From: an uncultured Lachnospiraceae bacterium
Lineage (GTDB): Bacteria; Bacillota; Clostridia; Lachnospirales; Lachnospiraceae
Length of the DNA stretch: 34,062 nt
Direction: 5' to 3'
Assembly (NCBI GenBank): GCA_910587105.1
Contig: CAJUMB010000039.1
Location: forward strand, 1-34,062
Positions 15,197 through 23,243 of the stretch are shown here, piece after piece. Within the stretch, counting starts at the first letter, position 1. Each line of letters opens with the position of its first letter. The notes below the pieces were generated by a model that did no database searches, was not told the DNA's origin, and worked only from the letters and a program-made list of their open reading frames with translations. A program made the position numbers and the translations under genes.

Positions 15197-16687
15197 TCAT
15201 TTCGTTAACATATTCTGGTATTTCGCATACATCTGTGTCCAGATTTTTGTGTCCCGTGGTAAGTATCTTTTTATTTCAAAAGACTTCCTGAGAATCTCCC
15301 CATTCTCCCGTTCACTTTCCACCACTCCCAATGCCCGGAACTGGATCAGCGCATTTCCCACAGCTGTCGCTTCTACCGGCCCTGCGCTTACCACTTTTCC
15401 GGAGGCATCTGCGATAAACTGGCAGAACATCTGGTCTTTCACTGCTCCACCCAGAAAATACAAAACATCTGCCGTCTTTCCAGTAAGGCTCTCTATATCC
15501 TCCACCGCCTTGCGGTACTGAAAAGCCAGCGATTCCACCACTGTTCTATAGAATTCTCCCTGTGTATGTATCCTGCCCTGTCCAGTTTTTTCACAATATT
15601 GATGAATGGCATCTTCCATGTTGTCTGGAGACACAAAAAGTTCATCCTCCACATCAATCATATGGGAAAAGGCCGGTGCCTGTTCTGCTTCTCTCAACAA
15701 ATAATCATATTCGCAGTTTTTACCCTGCTTTTCCCAAACCCTGCGCAGTTCCTGTATCAGCCACATTCCCATAATCGATTTTACCAGTTTGATTTTACCA
15801 AATGCTGCGCCTTCATTGGAAAAATTCTTTTCATAAACCTCCTCTGTAATAACAGGCTCGTCCAGAATAGAGCCAATCACCGACCACGTTCCCGAATTAA
15901 TAAAAATATAATTTGGATCTTCCGACGGCACTGCATAAGCTGCACAGGCTGAATCGTGCTGGGCTGCAGCAATCACTGGTATCCTGGCATCTATGCCCGC
16001 ACCGGCTAGATTGGCTGCCTGGGGCGAGAGATACCCCTTAATTTCCCCAGTCATAAGAACTTCTGGGAAAAGGGATTTTTCCACATTCAGCCGCTTGAGT
16101 ATGGAGTTTTCCCACCTTTTATACCTCATATTATACATCTGTGTTGTGGATACTCCTGTATATTCCAGATTCCTGTTTCCGGTCAGCAGATAACTGATCA
16201 TATCCGCAATCATAAGGAAACATTCCGCCTGCTGCAGACGGCCGGGATTCCTCGCAGCAATCCCCATCAGCTGGAAGACGGTATTGTACCACATATCCTG
16301 CACACCAGTCATCTGAAACAGACCGCCTTTCCCGAAGTTTACAGCAGCGCGCTCCATCATTCCAGCCGCCTGAGAATCCCGGTAATGGTAAGCATTTCCC
16401 ACCAATTCCCCCTGGCTGTCTAAAAAGACAAAATCCACACCCCATGCATCAATACCAACAGAATCTATTCCCTCTCCGCCGCGAAACACATTCTGCAGCC
16501 CTTTGATGATCTCACTGTAAATATAAAGAATATCTGTATACTGCCGCCCCATAGCAGATATTCCGCTGTTGGAAAAACGATGTCTCTCACTCAGACAAAT
16601 CCGTCCCTCCTTTAAGGTGGTCTGAATAACCCTTCCGCTGGAAGCCCCCAGATCCACTGCGATCACAGAATGCTCTGTTTTATCCAT
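15197..16687 (-). CDS. rhaB: FGGY-family sugar kinase, rhamnulokinase type
   Basis: ATP-dependent kinase that by family phosphorylates L-rhamnulose to L-rhamnulose-1-phosphate. The 496-residue protein shows the FGGY_N phosphate motif DLGASSGR (11-18), SVGIDAWGVDFVFLD, a central INSGTWSVIG segment and the FGGY_C adenosine region FLGGAVKDQMFCQFIADASG. Those middle motifs fit the RhaB branch better than xylulose or glycerol kinases. GGAGGGGG precedes the ATG. No rhaA, rhaD or transporter adjoins it, so the substrate could also be a related ketose such as fuculose. A strong promoter and a terminator make it a single-gene unit. Confidence 0.82.
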   Translation of the reverse strand: MDKTEHSVIAVDLGASSGRVIQTTLKEGRICLSERHRFSNSGISAMGRQYTDILYIYSEIIKGLQNVFRGGEGIDSVGIDAWGVDFVFLDSQGELVGNAYHYRDSQAAGMMERAAVNFGKGGLFQMTGVQDMWYNTVFQLMGIAARNPGRLQQAECFLMIADMISYLLTGNRNLEYTGVSTTQMYNMRYKRWENSILKRLNVEKSLFPEVLMTGEIKGYLSPQAANLAGAGIDARIPVIAAAQHDSACAAYAVPSEDPNYIFINSGTWSVIGSILDEPVITEEVYEKNFSNEGAAFGKIKLVKSIMGMWLIQELRRVWEKQGKNCEYDYLLREAEQAPAFSHMIDVEDELFVSPDNMEDAIHQYCEKTGQGRIHTQGEFYRTVVESLAFQYRKAVEDIESLTGKTADVLYFLGGAVKDQMFCQFIADASGKVVSAGPVEATAVGNALIQFRALGVVESERENGEILRKSFEIKRYLPRDTKIWTQMYAKYQNMLTK

Positions 16688-16737
16688 ATTTCTTCCCCCT
16701 CCGTTGAATTAGATTCTATTTGTAAGTCCTCTGAATT

Positions 16738-16766
16738 ATCATAAATCAAATAAAGACACCTGTCAA
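16738..16766 (-). promoter_or_regulatory. Promoter of the rhamnulokinase-type gene
   Basis: On the minus strand, perfect TTGACA (16761-16766), 17-nt spacer, TATGAT (16738-16743), about 50 nt before the ATG. Confidence 0.85.
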
Positions 16767-16898
16767 ATTCGGGGTAATTTTTTTATACTCATAAAATTTC
16801 TCAATAATCTTATATAATATTTTATTTGTAAGATAATATTTTTTATCCCATCTATAGCCATACACTAATATTTTTTTGAAAAAAAATATAGAAAATTC

Positions 16899-16927
16899 TT
16901 ACAAATTCTCCAAATAAGTGTTACAAT
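16899..16927 (+). promoter_or_regulatory. Promoter of the carD-type gene
   Basis: TTACAA (16899-16904), 17-nt spacer, TACAAT (16922-16927). It implies an unusually long leader of about 190 nt before the ATG at 17124. Confidence 0.6.
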
Positions 16928-16961
16928 GAAATAGTAAAGCCACAAATCGCACATGAGGGGG

Positions 16962-17002
16962 AAAGAATCCACGCTTTTTACACGTGGGGCGTATGGTTCT
17001 TT
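16962..17002 (+). promoter_or_regulatory. Structured leader upstream of carD-type gene
   Basis: AAAGAATC (16962-16969) can pair with GGTTCTTT (16995-17002), and CGC with GCG inside it. An alternative inner stem is CCACG/CGTGG (16969-16973 with 16983-16987). Two competing stems in a long leader hint at regulation, but I cannot match them to a known riboswitch. A dispersed repeat begins directly after. Confidence 0.35.
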
Positions 17003-17047
17003 TAGAGCGTGTCATAAAATTCATTCCCGCGGTCTGCACTCCACAAA
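17003..17047 (+). repeat. Dispersed repeat, longer copy in the carD leader
   Basis: TAGAGCGTGTCATAAAATTC then ATTC, a variable block and TCTGCACTCC. It is collinear with the minus-strand repeat at 1-102 for about 45 nt, so both are copies of one element longer than the core. Confidence 0.6.
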
Positions 17048-17123
17048 CTGTGAAGCACATATCACGGAACGCTTTTTTAAGGCAGGCTTTAGGAAAAGTA
17101 CTCTAAAAAGGAGGTAGAGCAGG

Positions 17124-17651
17124 ATGTTCAAAATTGGAGATTATATTGTTTATGGACGAAACGGTATTTGTCAAGTGCAGGATATCACCTATCTGGATAT
17201 GAACGGTGCTGACAAGGAAAGACTGTATTACGTGCTGTTGCCCGTGAACACAAGAGGAAACACAGTATATTCACCTGTAGACGGCGGCAAAGTCAAGGTA
17301 AGAAAAGCACTGACAAGAGAAGAAGCTGATCAATTAATTGACGAAATCCCTGACCTGGAACAGTTATGGATCTCCAATGACAAATTACGGGAAGACCAAT
17401 ATAAAGATGCCATGAGAGACTGTGACTGCCGCCAATGGGTACGGATTATTAAGACACTTTATCTGCGCAAGAAGGAAAGAATCGCGCAGGGGAAAAAGGT
17501 CACATCTGTAGATGAACATTACTTAAAACTGGCGGAGAACCAGCTTTACGGCGAGCTCTCTGTGGTTATGGGCATGGAAAAAGATGAATTGGAAGACTTT
17601 ATTCTCCAGCGCATCGGCAAACTGAAAAAGCAGAAAACCGGCGGACCTTAA
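17124..17651 (+). CDS. CarD/CdnL-family RNA polymerase-binding regulator
   Basis: A 175-residue protein with an N-terminal CarD_CdnL_TRCF (Tudor-like) domain. The start FKIGDYIVYGRNGICQVQDI and the following YYVLLPV and VYSPVD segments are typical. This domain binds the RNA polymerase beta subunit. The helical C-terminal part (about 75-160) is expected to contact promoter DNA near the -10 in CarD/CdnL. AAAGGAGG precedes the ATG. It is alone on its strand, convergent with clpC, and has a long leader with hairpins and a dispersed repeat. In other bacteria relatives stabilise open complexes; the genes controlled here are unknown. Confidence 0.88.
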   Translation: MFKIGDYIVYGRNGICQVQDITYLDMNGADKERLYYVLLPVNTRGNTVYSPVDGGKVKVRKALTREEADQLIDEIPDLEQLWISNDKLREDQYKDAMRDCDCRQWVRIIKTLYLRKKERIAQGKKVTSVDEHYLKLAENQLYGELSVVMGMEKDELEDFILQRIGKLKKQKTGGP

Positions 17652-17663
17652 TGGCCTGCCGGT
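17637..17663. terminator. Weak hairpin between carD-type gene and clpC
   Basis: ACCGGC (17637-17642) and GCCGGT (17658-17663) around a 15-nt loop, overlapping the carD stop codon. It has no U-tract. With 33 nt between the convergent stops it may serve both genes. Confidence 0.4.
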
Positions 17664-17684
17664 ATGTTCCTTAATCCCCACACT

Positions 17685-20141
17685 CTATTTCTGGTTCTGG
17701 AAAATAATCTGATTTTTGTGGAGTTTTACCTGCACCTCATCCCCGCTGCTGATGCGTTTCTCCAGAACTTCATTTGCCAGGACATCCTCAATCTTCGTCT
17801 GAATGGCGCGCCGCAAAGGCCGCGCTCCGTACTTGCTGTCATACCCTTCCTGGGCAATGTAGTCCTTTACCGCGGTGGAAACTTTAAGTTCAATGGACAT
17901 CTGTTCTCTGCATCTTCTGATCAGATTCTTCAACAGCAGAGTTACAATCTTTCTGATATGCTCTTTGTTCAGGGCATGGAAGACCATGATCTCATCGATT
18001 CTGTTGATGAACTCTGGTTTAAATATCCGTTTCACCTCATCCATGACCCCGGACTTCATCCGCTCGTAATCCTGCTCCTCCGATTCTTCGGTGAGGAATC
18101 CCAGTTTTTTCGGTTCTACAATAGACTGGGCTCCTGCATTGGAGGTCATAATAATAATCGTCTCCTTAAAGTCCACTTTCCTTCCCTGGGCATCTGTAAT
18201 ATGCCCGTCATCCAGTACCTGCAGCAGAATATTAAACACATCTGGATGGGCTTTTTCAATCTCGTCAAACAAAAGCACACTATATGGATTCCTGCGCACT
18301 TTCTCGCTCAGCTGTCCGCCTTCATCGTATCCCACATACCCTGGAGGGGAACCTATCATCTTTGACACACTGTGCTTTTCCATATATTCGGACATATCCA
18401 CACGGATCATGGCCTGCTCGGAGCCGAATACGGCTTCCGCCAGAGCTTTGGACAATTCTGTTTTTCCCACACCTGTAGGACCGAGAAACAGGAAAGAACC
18501 GATGGGACGGCCTGGGTCTTTCAATCCAACCCGCCCTCTTTTTACCGCCTGGGATACGGCACGGACAGCTTCTTCCTGCCCGATCACACGTTTATGCAGC
18601 TCTTTCTCCAATCTGGCCAGACGTTTGGATTCGCCCTCCGCCAGACGTTTCACTGGAATCTTGGTCCAGCTGGATACAATATCTGCGACTGCATTTTCGT
18701 CCACTACCAGGTTATTGCCTTTGGATTTTTTCTTGAACTTCTGTCTTTCTTTCTCAGACTGAGCCTCCTTCTCCTCCTGCTGCTTCTGCAGTTCTTTTGC
18801 CTTTTTGAAATCACCGCTTTTGACAGCCAGTTCCTTTTCCATATAGATCTGCTGAATCTGCTTTTCTGTCTCCAGAATCTCTTTCGGTGCCTGGAATCCG
18901 GACAGCTGTACTTTAGACGACGCTTCATCAATCAGATCCAGTGCTTTGTCGGGCAGAAACCGGTCGTTGATATACCGCACAGACATTTTTACCGCTGCCT
19001 CAATGGCCTCATCCAAAATAGCTACGCCGTGGTGGTCTTCGTAATAAGGCCGCAGTCCATACAAAATCTCCCGGGCCGCATTTTCATCCGGTTCTTCCAC
19101 CATTACCGGCTGGAACCTCCGTTCCAGAGCCGCATCCTTTTCTATATATTTTCTGTATTCTTCAATAGTTGTTGCCCCGATAAGCTGAATTTCACCTCTC
19201 GACAGGGAGGGTTTTAAAATATTTGACGCATCCAGAGATCCCTCTGCTCCCCCTGCCCCAATAATCGTATGCAGCTCATCAATAAATAACAGTACATTTT
19301 TATTCTGGGATACTTCCCTCACCACGTTTTTGATACGCTCTTCAAATTCACCCCGGTATTTGGAACCGGCCACCATGCTGGACAAATCCAGAACCACCAC
19401 TCTTTTATCCAAAACCGTATCCGGCACCAGCTCCCACACAATACGCTGGGCAAGCCCTTCGGCGATGGCCGTTTTGCCCACTCCCGGCTCACCGATCAGA
19501 CAGGGATTGTTCTTGGTTCTTCTGCTCAAAATCTGCACAATCCTGCCTATCTCCTCGTCTCTGCCCACAATCGGGTCCAGTTTTCCCTCCGCTGCCATGG
19601 CTGTCAAGTCCCGGCTGTACTGATCCAGCGTGGGGGTGCTGCTGGCATTGCTGCCGCCCCTCATGGTGCGGCCCATATTTAACTCCTCTTTTGTAAACCG
19701 CCCTGACTCTCCAATGGCCGACAGCACCGCCCCGTATAGTTTCTGTATATTCACTTCCAGAGTATGCAGAAGCCTGGTGCCCACGCAGTCAGTCTCTTTC
19801 AACAGTGCCATCAGAAGATGCTCTGTTCCCGCCTGGTCTCCGCCCAGATTGGCAGCTTCCTGAATCCCCGCCTCCAGAACTCTCTCCGCACGGGGGGTAT
19901 ATCCCCGGGGACCTTCCGTCAAAACGTCTGCCGGCGGGGCAATCAGCTTATCAATCAGCCCCGCCAGCCGTTCTTCCTCCACATGAAATTCCGCCAGTAC
20001 AGCACCTGCCGTCCCATCTTTCTGCTTCAGCAGTCCCATCAGAAGGTGCTCTGTTCCCACATAATTATGTTTATATCGTTTGGCAGTCTGCTCAGCGATC
20101 TTTATCGCTTCCTGACCCTGCCTTGTATAATTTTCCTGCAT
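17685..20141 (-). CDS. clpC: ATP-dependent Clp protease ATPase subunit ClpC
   Basis: AAA+ unfoldase that feeds proteins to ClpP. The 818-residue protein has two Clp_N repeats (about 1-145), AAA domain 1 with Walker A GEPGVGKTA (from 217) and FIDELHT, a UVR-like coiled segment (about 425-460), and AAA domain 2 with GPTGVGKT (554-561). The ClpP-docking LGF loop lies at 680-682. The UVR segment and lack of a long ClpB middle domain separate it from ClpB. The ATG at 20141 is chosen for its GAGGAGG site; the frame extends 57 codons further but lacks Clp_N-like sequence. No ctsR, mcsA or mcsB gene adjoins it, unlike the Bacillus operon. Confidence 0.95.
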   Translation of the reverse strand: MQENYTRQGQEAIKIAEQTAKRYKHNYVGTEHLLMGLLKQKDGTAGAVLAEFHVEEERLAGLIDKLIAPPADVLTEGPRGYTPRAERVLEAGIQEAANLGGDQAGTEHLLMALLKETDCVGTRLLHTLEVNIQKLYGAVLSAIGESGRFTKEELNMGRTMRGGSNASSTPTLDQYSRDLTAMAAEGKLDPIVGRDEEIGRIVQILSRRTKNNPCLIGEPGVGKTAIAEGLAQRIVWELVPDTVLDKRVVVLDLSSMVAGSKYRGEFEERIKNVVREVSQNKNVLLFIDELHTIIGAGGAEGSLDASNILKPSLSRGEIQLIGATTIEEYRKYIEKDAALERRFQPVMVEEPDENAAREILYGLRPYYEDHHGVAILDEAIEAAVKMSVRYINDRFLPDKALDLIDEASSKVQLSGFQAPKEILETEKQIQQIYMEKELAVKSGDFKKAKELQKQQEEKEAQSEKERQKFKKKSKGNNLVVDENAVADIVSSWTKIPVKRLAEGESKRLARLEKELHKRVIGQEEAVRAVSQAVKRGRVGLKDPGRPIGSFLFLGPTGVGKTELSKALAEAVFGSEQAMIRVDMSEYMEKHSVSKMIGSPPGYVGYDEGGQLSEKVRRNPYSVLLFDEIEKAHPDVFNILLQVLDDGHITDAQGRKVDFKETIIIMTSNAGAQSIVEPKKLGFLTEESEEQDYERMKSGVMDEVKRIFKPEFINRIDEIMVFHALNKEHIRKIVTLLLKNLIRRCREQMSIELKVSTAVKDYIAQEGYDSKYGARPLRRAIQTKIEDVLANEVLEKRISSGDEVQVKLHKNQIIFQNQK

Positions 20142-20152
20142 ATTGTCCTCCT

Positions 20153-20175
20153 CGAACGTGTCTGAAAATTGATGC
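20153..20175 (+). repeat. Degenerate dispersed repeat core in the clpC leader
   Basis: CGAACGTGTCTGAAAATTGA, close to the TAGAGCGTGT core found elsewhere. It abuts the clpC ribosome binding site, so it is transcribed in the leader. Confidence 0.35.
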
Positions 20176-20280
20176 AATGCAACTATTCCACGAAGTATTT
20201 TACCACAGAATGCGGCAAAACCCCGGGACATACGGCCCAAACCCCACCGCCGAAGGCGCTTTCCCATGGATTTTCCATAG

Positions 20281-20652
20281 TCACAAACAATACTCCTCAT
20301 AAATTTCATCAATCAGCTGATGAATCTCTTCCCTGGTTATATATTTACAAGAGCTTTTCGCCAGCAGAATCAACAGCTGCTCCTTCAGCTCAGCCAATGT
20401 CTGGAGCCGGTCTGCGTCAATAGCCACCACAGCGCCTTTTCTCCGGTCAATGGTCACCAGTCCCTCCTGACGCAATACAGAATAGGCTTTGTTCACTGTG
20501 TGCATATTGATGCCGATCTGATTGGCCATCTGCCTCACAGAGGGAAGCACATCTCCCTCCTGAAGCCTGGATGTGGCAATTCCAATTATAATCTGGTTGC
20601 GCACCTGCATATAAATCGCTTCGTCACTGTTAAAATCAATCTCTATTACCAT
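20281..20652 (-). CDS. GntR-family regulator, YtrA type
   Basis: A 123-residue protein with a GntR winged helix (about 8-75): GDVLPSVRQMANQIGINMHT then VNKAYSVLRQEGLV. A short C-terminal helical dimerisation tail replaces the large ligand domain, which defines the YtrA subfamily. Members usually repress adjoining ABC transporter operons, but none is present here: the next gene on the strand is clpC, 139 nt away. It is similar in build to the regulator at 28840, whose ABC operon is next to it. The target is unknown. The ribosome binding site is weak. Confidence 0.88.
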   Translation of the reverse strand: MVIEIDFNSDEAIYMQVRNQIIIGIATSRLQEGDVLPSVRQMANQIGINMHTVNKAYSVLRQEGLVTIDRRKGAVVAIDADRLQTLAELKEQLLILLAKSSCKYITREEIHQLIDEIYEEYCL

Positions 20653-20766
20653 ACTGCCATATCCCCTGACACACGAAATGTTCTCAAAAAGCCCTCACAA
20701 AAATACCCGTGGAACCCGCCGGGAACATATTCTTCTTTTGTAATCAAAAACCATAAATAAATCTGT

Positions 20767-20790
20767 TAAAGCGTGTTTGAAAAATGATTT
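20767..20790 (+). repeat. Dispersed repeat core
   Basis: TAAAGCGTGTTTGAAAAATG then ATTT. It differs from the 14498 copy mainly at one core base and after the A-run. Confidence 0.5.
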
Positions 20791-20882
20791 ATGTTTTCTA
20801 AACAAGCTCCAGGACTGTTATAGATATACTAACACAGATTGCAGCTGTGGTCAACGTCCCCGCGCTGTTATTTCTATAAGAT

Positions 20883-20934
20883 AAAAAGACAGCCGGCACC
20901 AGAGTATCGTCCCTCTCATGGCACCAGCTGTCTT
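20883..20934 (-). terminator. Strong terminator after the isomerase-like gene
   Basis: On the minus strand AAGACAGCTGGTGCC pairs with GGTGCCGGCTGTCTT (15 bp with three G-U pairs) around a 19-nt loop. It is followed by TTTTTAT, a classical rho-independent terminator 15 nt after the stop. Confidence 0.9.
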
Positions 20935-20948
20935 CCACGTTATACAAA

Positions 20949-21791
20949 CTATTTATTAAAATATTTTGCAACAAAAGCTTTTGTTACTTCTGCCGCTTTT
21001 TTAATGTTTTCTTCATGATTCATTGCATAATATTCCGGACGGAATTCCTCAATGGTACATACACCATCGAATCCGATCTTGTTCAATGCAGCTGCGATTC
21101 CGGCATGATTTACCACGCCTTCTTCCGGCCACAGACGCTTGTCATCGCCGCAGGAACCGATGGGCAGGTCTTCGCAGTCATTTAAGTGATATACAAAGAT
21201 TTTCTTAGGATCTGCTTTCTGCAGTGCGTGCAGGCTGGAGCCCATTTCATGGAAATGGAAGGTATCCAATGTCACACCTACGTTTGGCAGGTCTACTTCT
21301 TGTACTACATCGTATGCAGTCTGGAACTGGTTGATGGAGCAGGTGGGCACACCGCAGAATTCCAGAGATACGCGGATATCCGGACCCATTTTCTCAGCGA
21401 TATAGCGCAGTCTTTCTGCTGCTTCTTTCTTGATTTCTTCCACGCTCTTGTCCAGTCCCACATTGAAGGAAGGCACTGCGATAAGCATTTTCATGCCGAT
21501 TGCTTCGCAGACTTTTTTAATCCAGTCCAGATGCCAGTCCATAGCCAGTGTCTGGAAGGGGTCAAGCTGATTAAAAAATTCCAGAGTGTTGTAAGCCCAT
21601 GGTTTGATGTTGTGATTCTTGAACCATTCGCCCAGCTCTTCCAAGGTGTGGCCTTCCTGAATGTATTTTGCGATGCAGTCGTAACGGATTTCAAAATAGT
21701 CAAATCCGTACTTTTCACACATTTCCAGGTCTGCCATCAGTGACTGTCCTTCACATCTTAATGCTGTTGCCTCATTAAATCCGATCTTCAT
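20949..21791 (-). CDS. TIM-barrel sugar phosphate isomerase/epimerase family protein
   Basis: A 280-residue protein of the xylose-isomerase-like AP endonuclease 2 superfamily. It opens MKIGFNEATALRCEG. Metal-binding candidates in the expected order are Glu in SLEFCG, Asp/His in LDTFHFHEMGS, His in VYHLNDCED and Glu in CTIEEF. Family members include IolE/IolI and keto-sugar 3-epimerases; I cannot choose between them. AGGAAC lies before the ATG. Its promoter contains a LacI-type palindrome and the LacI-family gene is directly upstream, so it is probably an inducible sugar-catabolic enzyme. A strong terminator ends the unit. Confidence 0.85.
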   Translation of the reverse strand: MKIGFNEATALRCEGQSLMADLEMCEKYGFDYFEIRYDCIAKYIQEGHTLEELGEWFKNHNIKPWAYNTLEFFNQLDPFQTLAMDWHLDWIKKVCEAIGMKMLIAVPSFNVGLDKSVEEIKKEAAERLRYIAEKMGPDIRVSLEFCGVPTCSINQFQTAYDVVQEVDLPNVGVTLDTFHFHEMGSSLHALQKADPKKIFVYHLNDCEDLPIGSCGDDKRLWPEEGVVNHAGIAAALNKIGFDGVCTIEEFRPEYYAMNHEENIKKAAEVTKAFVAKYFNK

Positions 21792-21858
21792 TTTTCCAGT
21801 TCCTTTCTTGGTTGATTATTCTTTCCTAAATTATTTTTTCTACTATGTAAGTGTCTTT

Positions 21859-21887
21859 ATTATATCCGAATGTGCTCGGGCACACAA
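21859..21887 (-). promoter_or_regulatory. Promoter of the isomerase-like gene with LacI-like operator
   Basis: On the minus strand TTGTGT (21882-21887), 17-nt spacer, TATAAT (21859-21864). The spacer is occupied by TGTGCCCGAGCACA (21871-21884), a near-perfect 14-bp palindrome centred on CG, the usual form of LacI-family operators. A bound repressor would block polymerase. Confidence 0.7.
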
Positions 21888-21938
21888 TAGCAATAAGCAC
21901 CAAAATTCATTCCGGATTTTTGTGCATTTATCCGCAAT

Positions 21939-22970
21939 TTATACATTGTACCTGGTTTTGATCACAATATCCGTATATTGGTATTCTTCTTTGGGCTTTT
22001 CGCCATTGAATAACAGACGGTACAGAATCATCACCGGTTCATATCCCTGGACCACATCCTCCTGACCCACAATCAGATTGATGAGCCCATCTTCTAAAAG
22101 TTCATAATTATTTCCAGTGAGATCGCTGGCCACCAGAACAATCTCCTGTTCTTTTTTCTGTTTTTTTAAAGCCCGGCACACGCCGTTTTCTCCAAAGCAT
22201 GTCATATAGATTCCGGCGATTTCCGGATTTTCTTTTAAAATCTGCTCTGTCAGACGCTCTGCCTGCTCTTCGTCTTCCTGGCAGTATACAGTGTCCAACA
22301 GATGAATCTTCGGATACTGCTGTTCTATAACTTCCCGAAACCCGCTGATTCTGCGGCTCAGGGAATTGTTGGAGGCAAAGCCGGAAATCATGGCAATGGT
22401 CCCTCCGTTTTCCCGGAAAAATTCTCCCATCAGACCTGCCGCTGTTTTCCCGCTTAAATATGCGTTCTGGCCCACGAAGCACAGACGCTTGGCCGCCTCA
22501 AGGTCCCCATTAAAAGTCACGATGGGGATCTGATATTCTTCCACAAATTGATTGACCTTCTCCCGGATTCTCTGATCCTCCACAGGCATCAGCGCAATGG
22601 CGTGAATCCCCTCTCCCCGCATGCGTTCCATTGCCCGCAGCACCTTATCCGCATCAATTCCCGGAATTTTTTCCACCAGTACAGTCCCGCCGGAATTTTC
22701 CACTTCCGATGCAGCTGTCTGAATCCCAGCCAGTACTGCCTTAATAAATGAAGTCTCCGATGCCTGAATGATCACACCAATTTTAATATCATTTCTGCTC
22801 ATTCCCAGCGCACGGCCCAGCAGATTGGGCCGGTAGCCCAGCTCCCTGGCAATCTCTCTCACTTTTTTATCTACTTCCGGGCGGACTCTCCCGCGGTTGT
22901 TCAGCACACGGTCCACCGTTCCCCGCGATACTCCCGCTTCCTGTGCAATTTGCCGAATGGTAACTCCCAT
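21939..22970 (-). CDS. LacI-family transcriptional regulator
   Basis: A 343-residue repressor. The N-terminal helix-turn-helix and hinge (about 1-60) read VTIRQIAQEAGVSRGTVDRV, then LNNRGRVRPEV. The hinge region has RPNLLGRALG. A periplasmic-binding-protein-like sensor domain (about 60-330) follows, with IKIGVIIQASETSFIKAVLAG. The HTH and domain build suggest the sugar-responsive branch with a substrate-binding fold close to ribose/rhizopine-type binding proteins. The ATG at 22970 is at the conserved family start; 15 earlier codons do not look like HTH sequence. Its likely target is the isomerase-like gene downstream, whose promoter carries a CG-centred palindrome. Confidence 0.93.
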   Translation of the reverse strand: MGVTIRQIAQEAGVSRGTVDRVLNNRGRVRPEVDKKVREIARELGYRPNLLGRALGMSRNDIKIGVIIQASETSFIKAVLAGIQTAASEVENSGGTVLVEKIPGIDADKVLRAMERMRGEGIHAIALMPVEDQRIREKVNQFVEEYQIPIVTFNGDLEAAKRLCFVGQNAYLSGKTAAGLMGEFFRENGGTIAMISGFASNNSLSRRISGFREVIEQQYPKIHLLDTVYCQEDEEQAERLTEQILKENPEIAGIYMTCFGENGVCRALKKQKKEQEIVLVASDLTGNNYELLEDGLINLIVGQEDVVQGYEPVMILYRLLFNGEKPKEEYQYTDIVIKTRYNV

Positions 22971-23066
22971 AATTCCTGCTTTCCTCAGAAACCGTCTGAA
23001 AACAACCTGCACCATTTCCTGCAGGCTATCTGTATATAGTTCCTTACTGTTCTTTATTTTCTATCA

Positions 23067-23222
23067 TTACACAGTATAATAAATTTCTCTGCATTTTTCA
23101 AGACAGCTCCTTTTACAGACAGCCTGCCGACTCTGTCCAGAGGGGATGGCGGGTAACTCGGACAGTTTCTGACGTTCTTTTCGCAGCTCTTCCACCAAAT
23201 ACAGGCTGCTCATACAGTGCAT
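23067..23222 (-). CDS. Candidate small protein, possibly Spo0E-like
   Basis: A 51-codon frame upstream of lacI, beginning MHCMSSLYLVEELRKERQKL and ending REIYYTV. It could form two helices separated by a loop, like Spo0E-type aspartyl-phosphate phosphatases. The SQELD motif is not intact: the comparable place reads SCLEK. AGGAAA lies six nt before the ATG. Its 3' end overlaps the lacI promoter. The identity is a weak guess, and chance is a real alternative. Confidence 0.25.
   Translation of the reverse strand: MHCMSSLYLVEELRKERQKLSELPAIPSGQSRQAVCKRSCLEKCREIYYTV
23073..23101 (-). promoter_or_regulatory. Promoter of the LacI-family gene
   Basis: On the minus strand TTGAAA (23096-23101), 17-nt spacer, TATACT (23073-23078), giving a leader of about 95 nt. 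Confidence 0.8.
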
Positions 23223-23243
23223 ATGGGGTTTCCTATCCGCTTA

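Larger units (their letters stand above)
20653..20948. other. Intergenic region between GntR gene and isomerase-like gene
   Basis: Contains a dispersed repeat (20767-20790) and a strong terminator (20883-20934). No coding sequence or clear promoter is apparent in the rest. Confidence 0.6.

Noticed and set aside
20142..20312. 57-codon N-terminal extension of clpC
   Set aside because: It has no Clp_N similarity, and a GAGGAGG site precedes the ATG at 20141.
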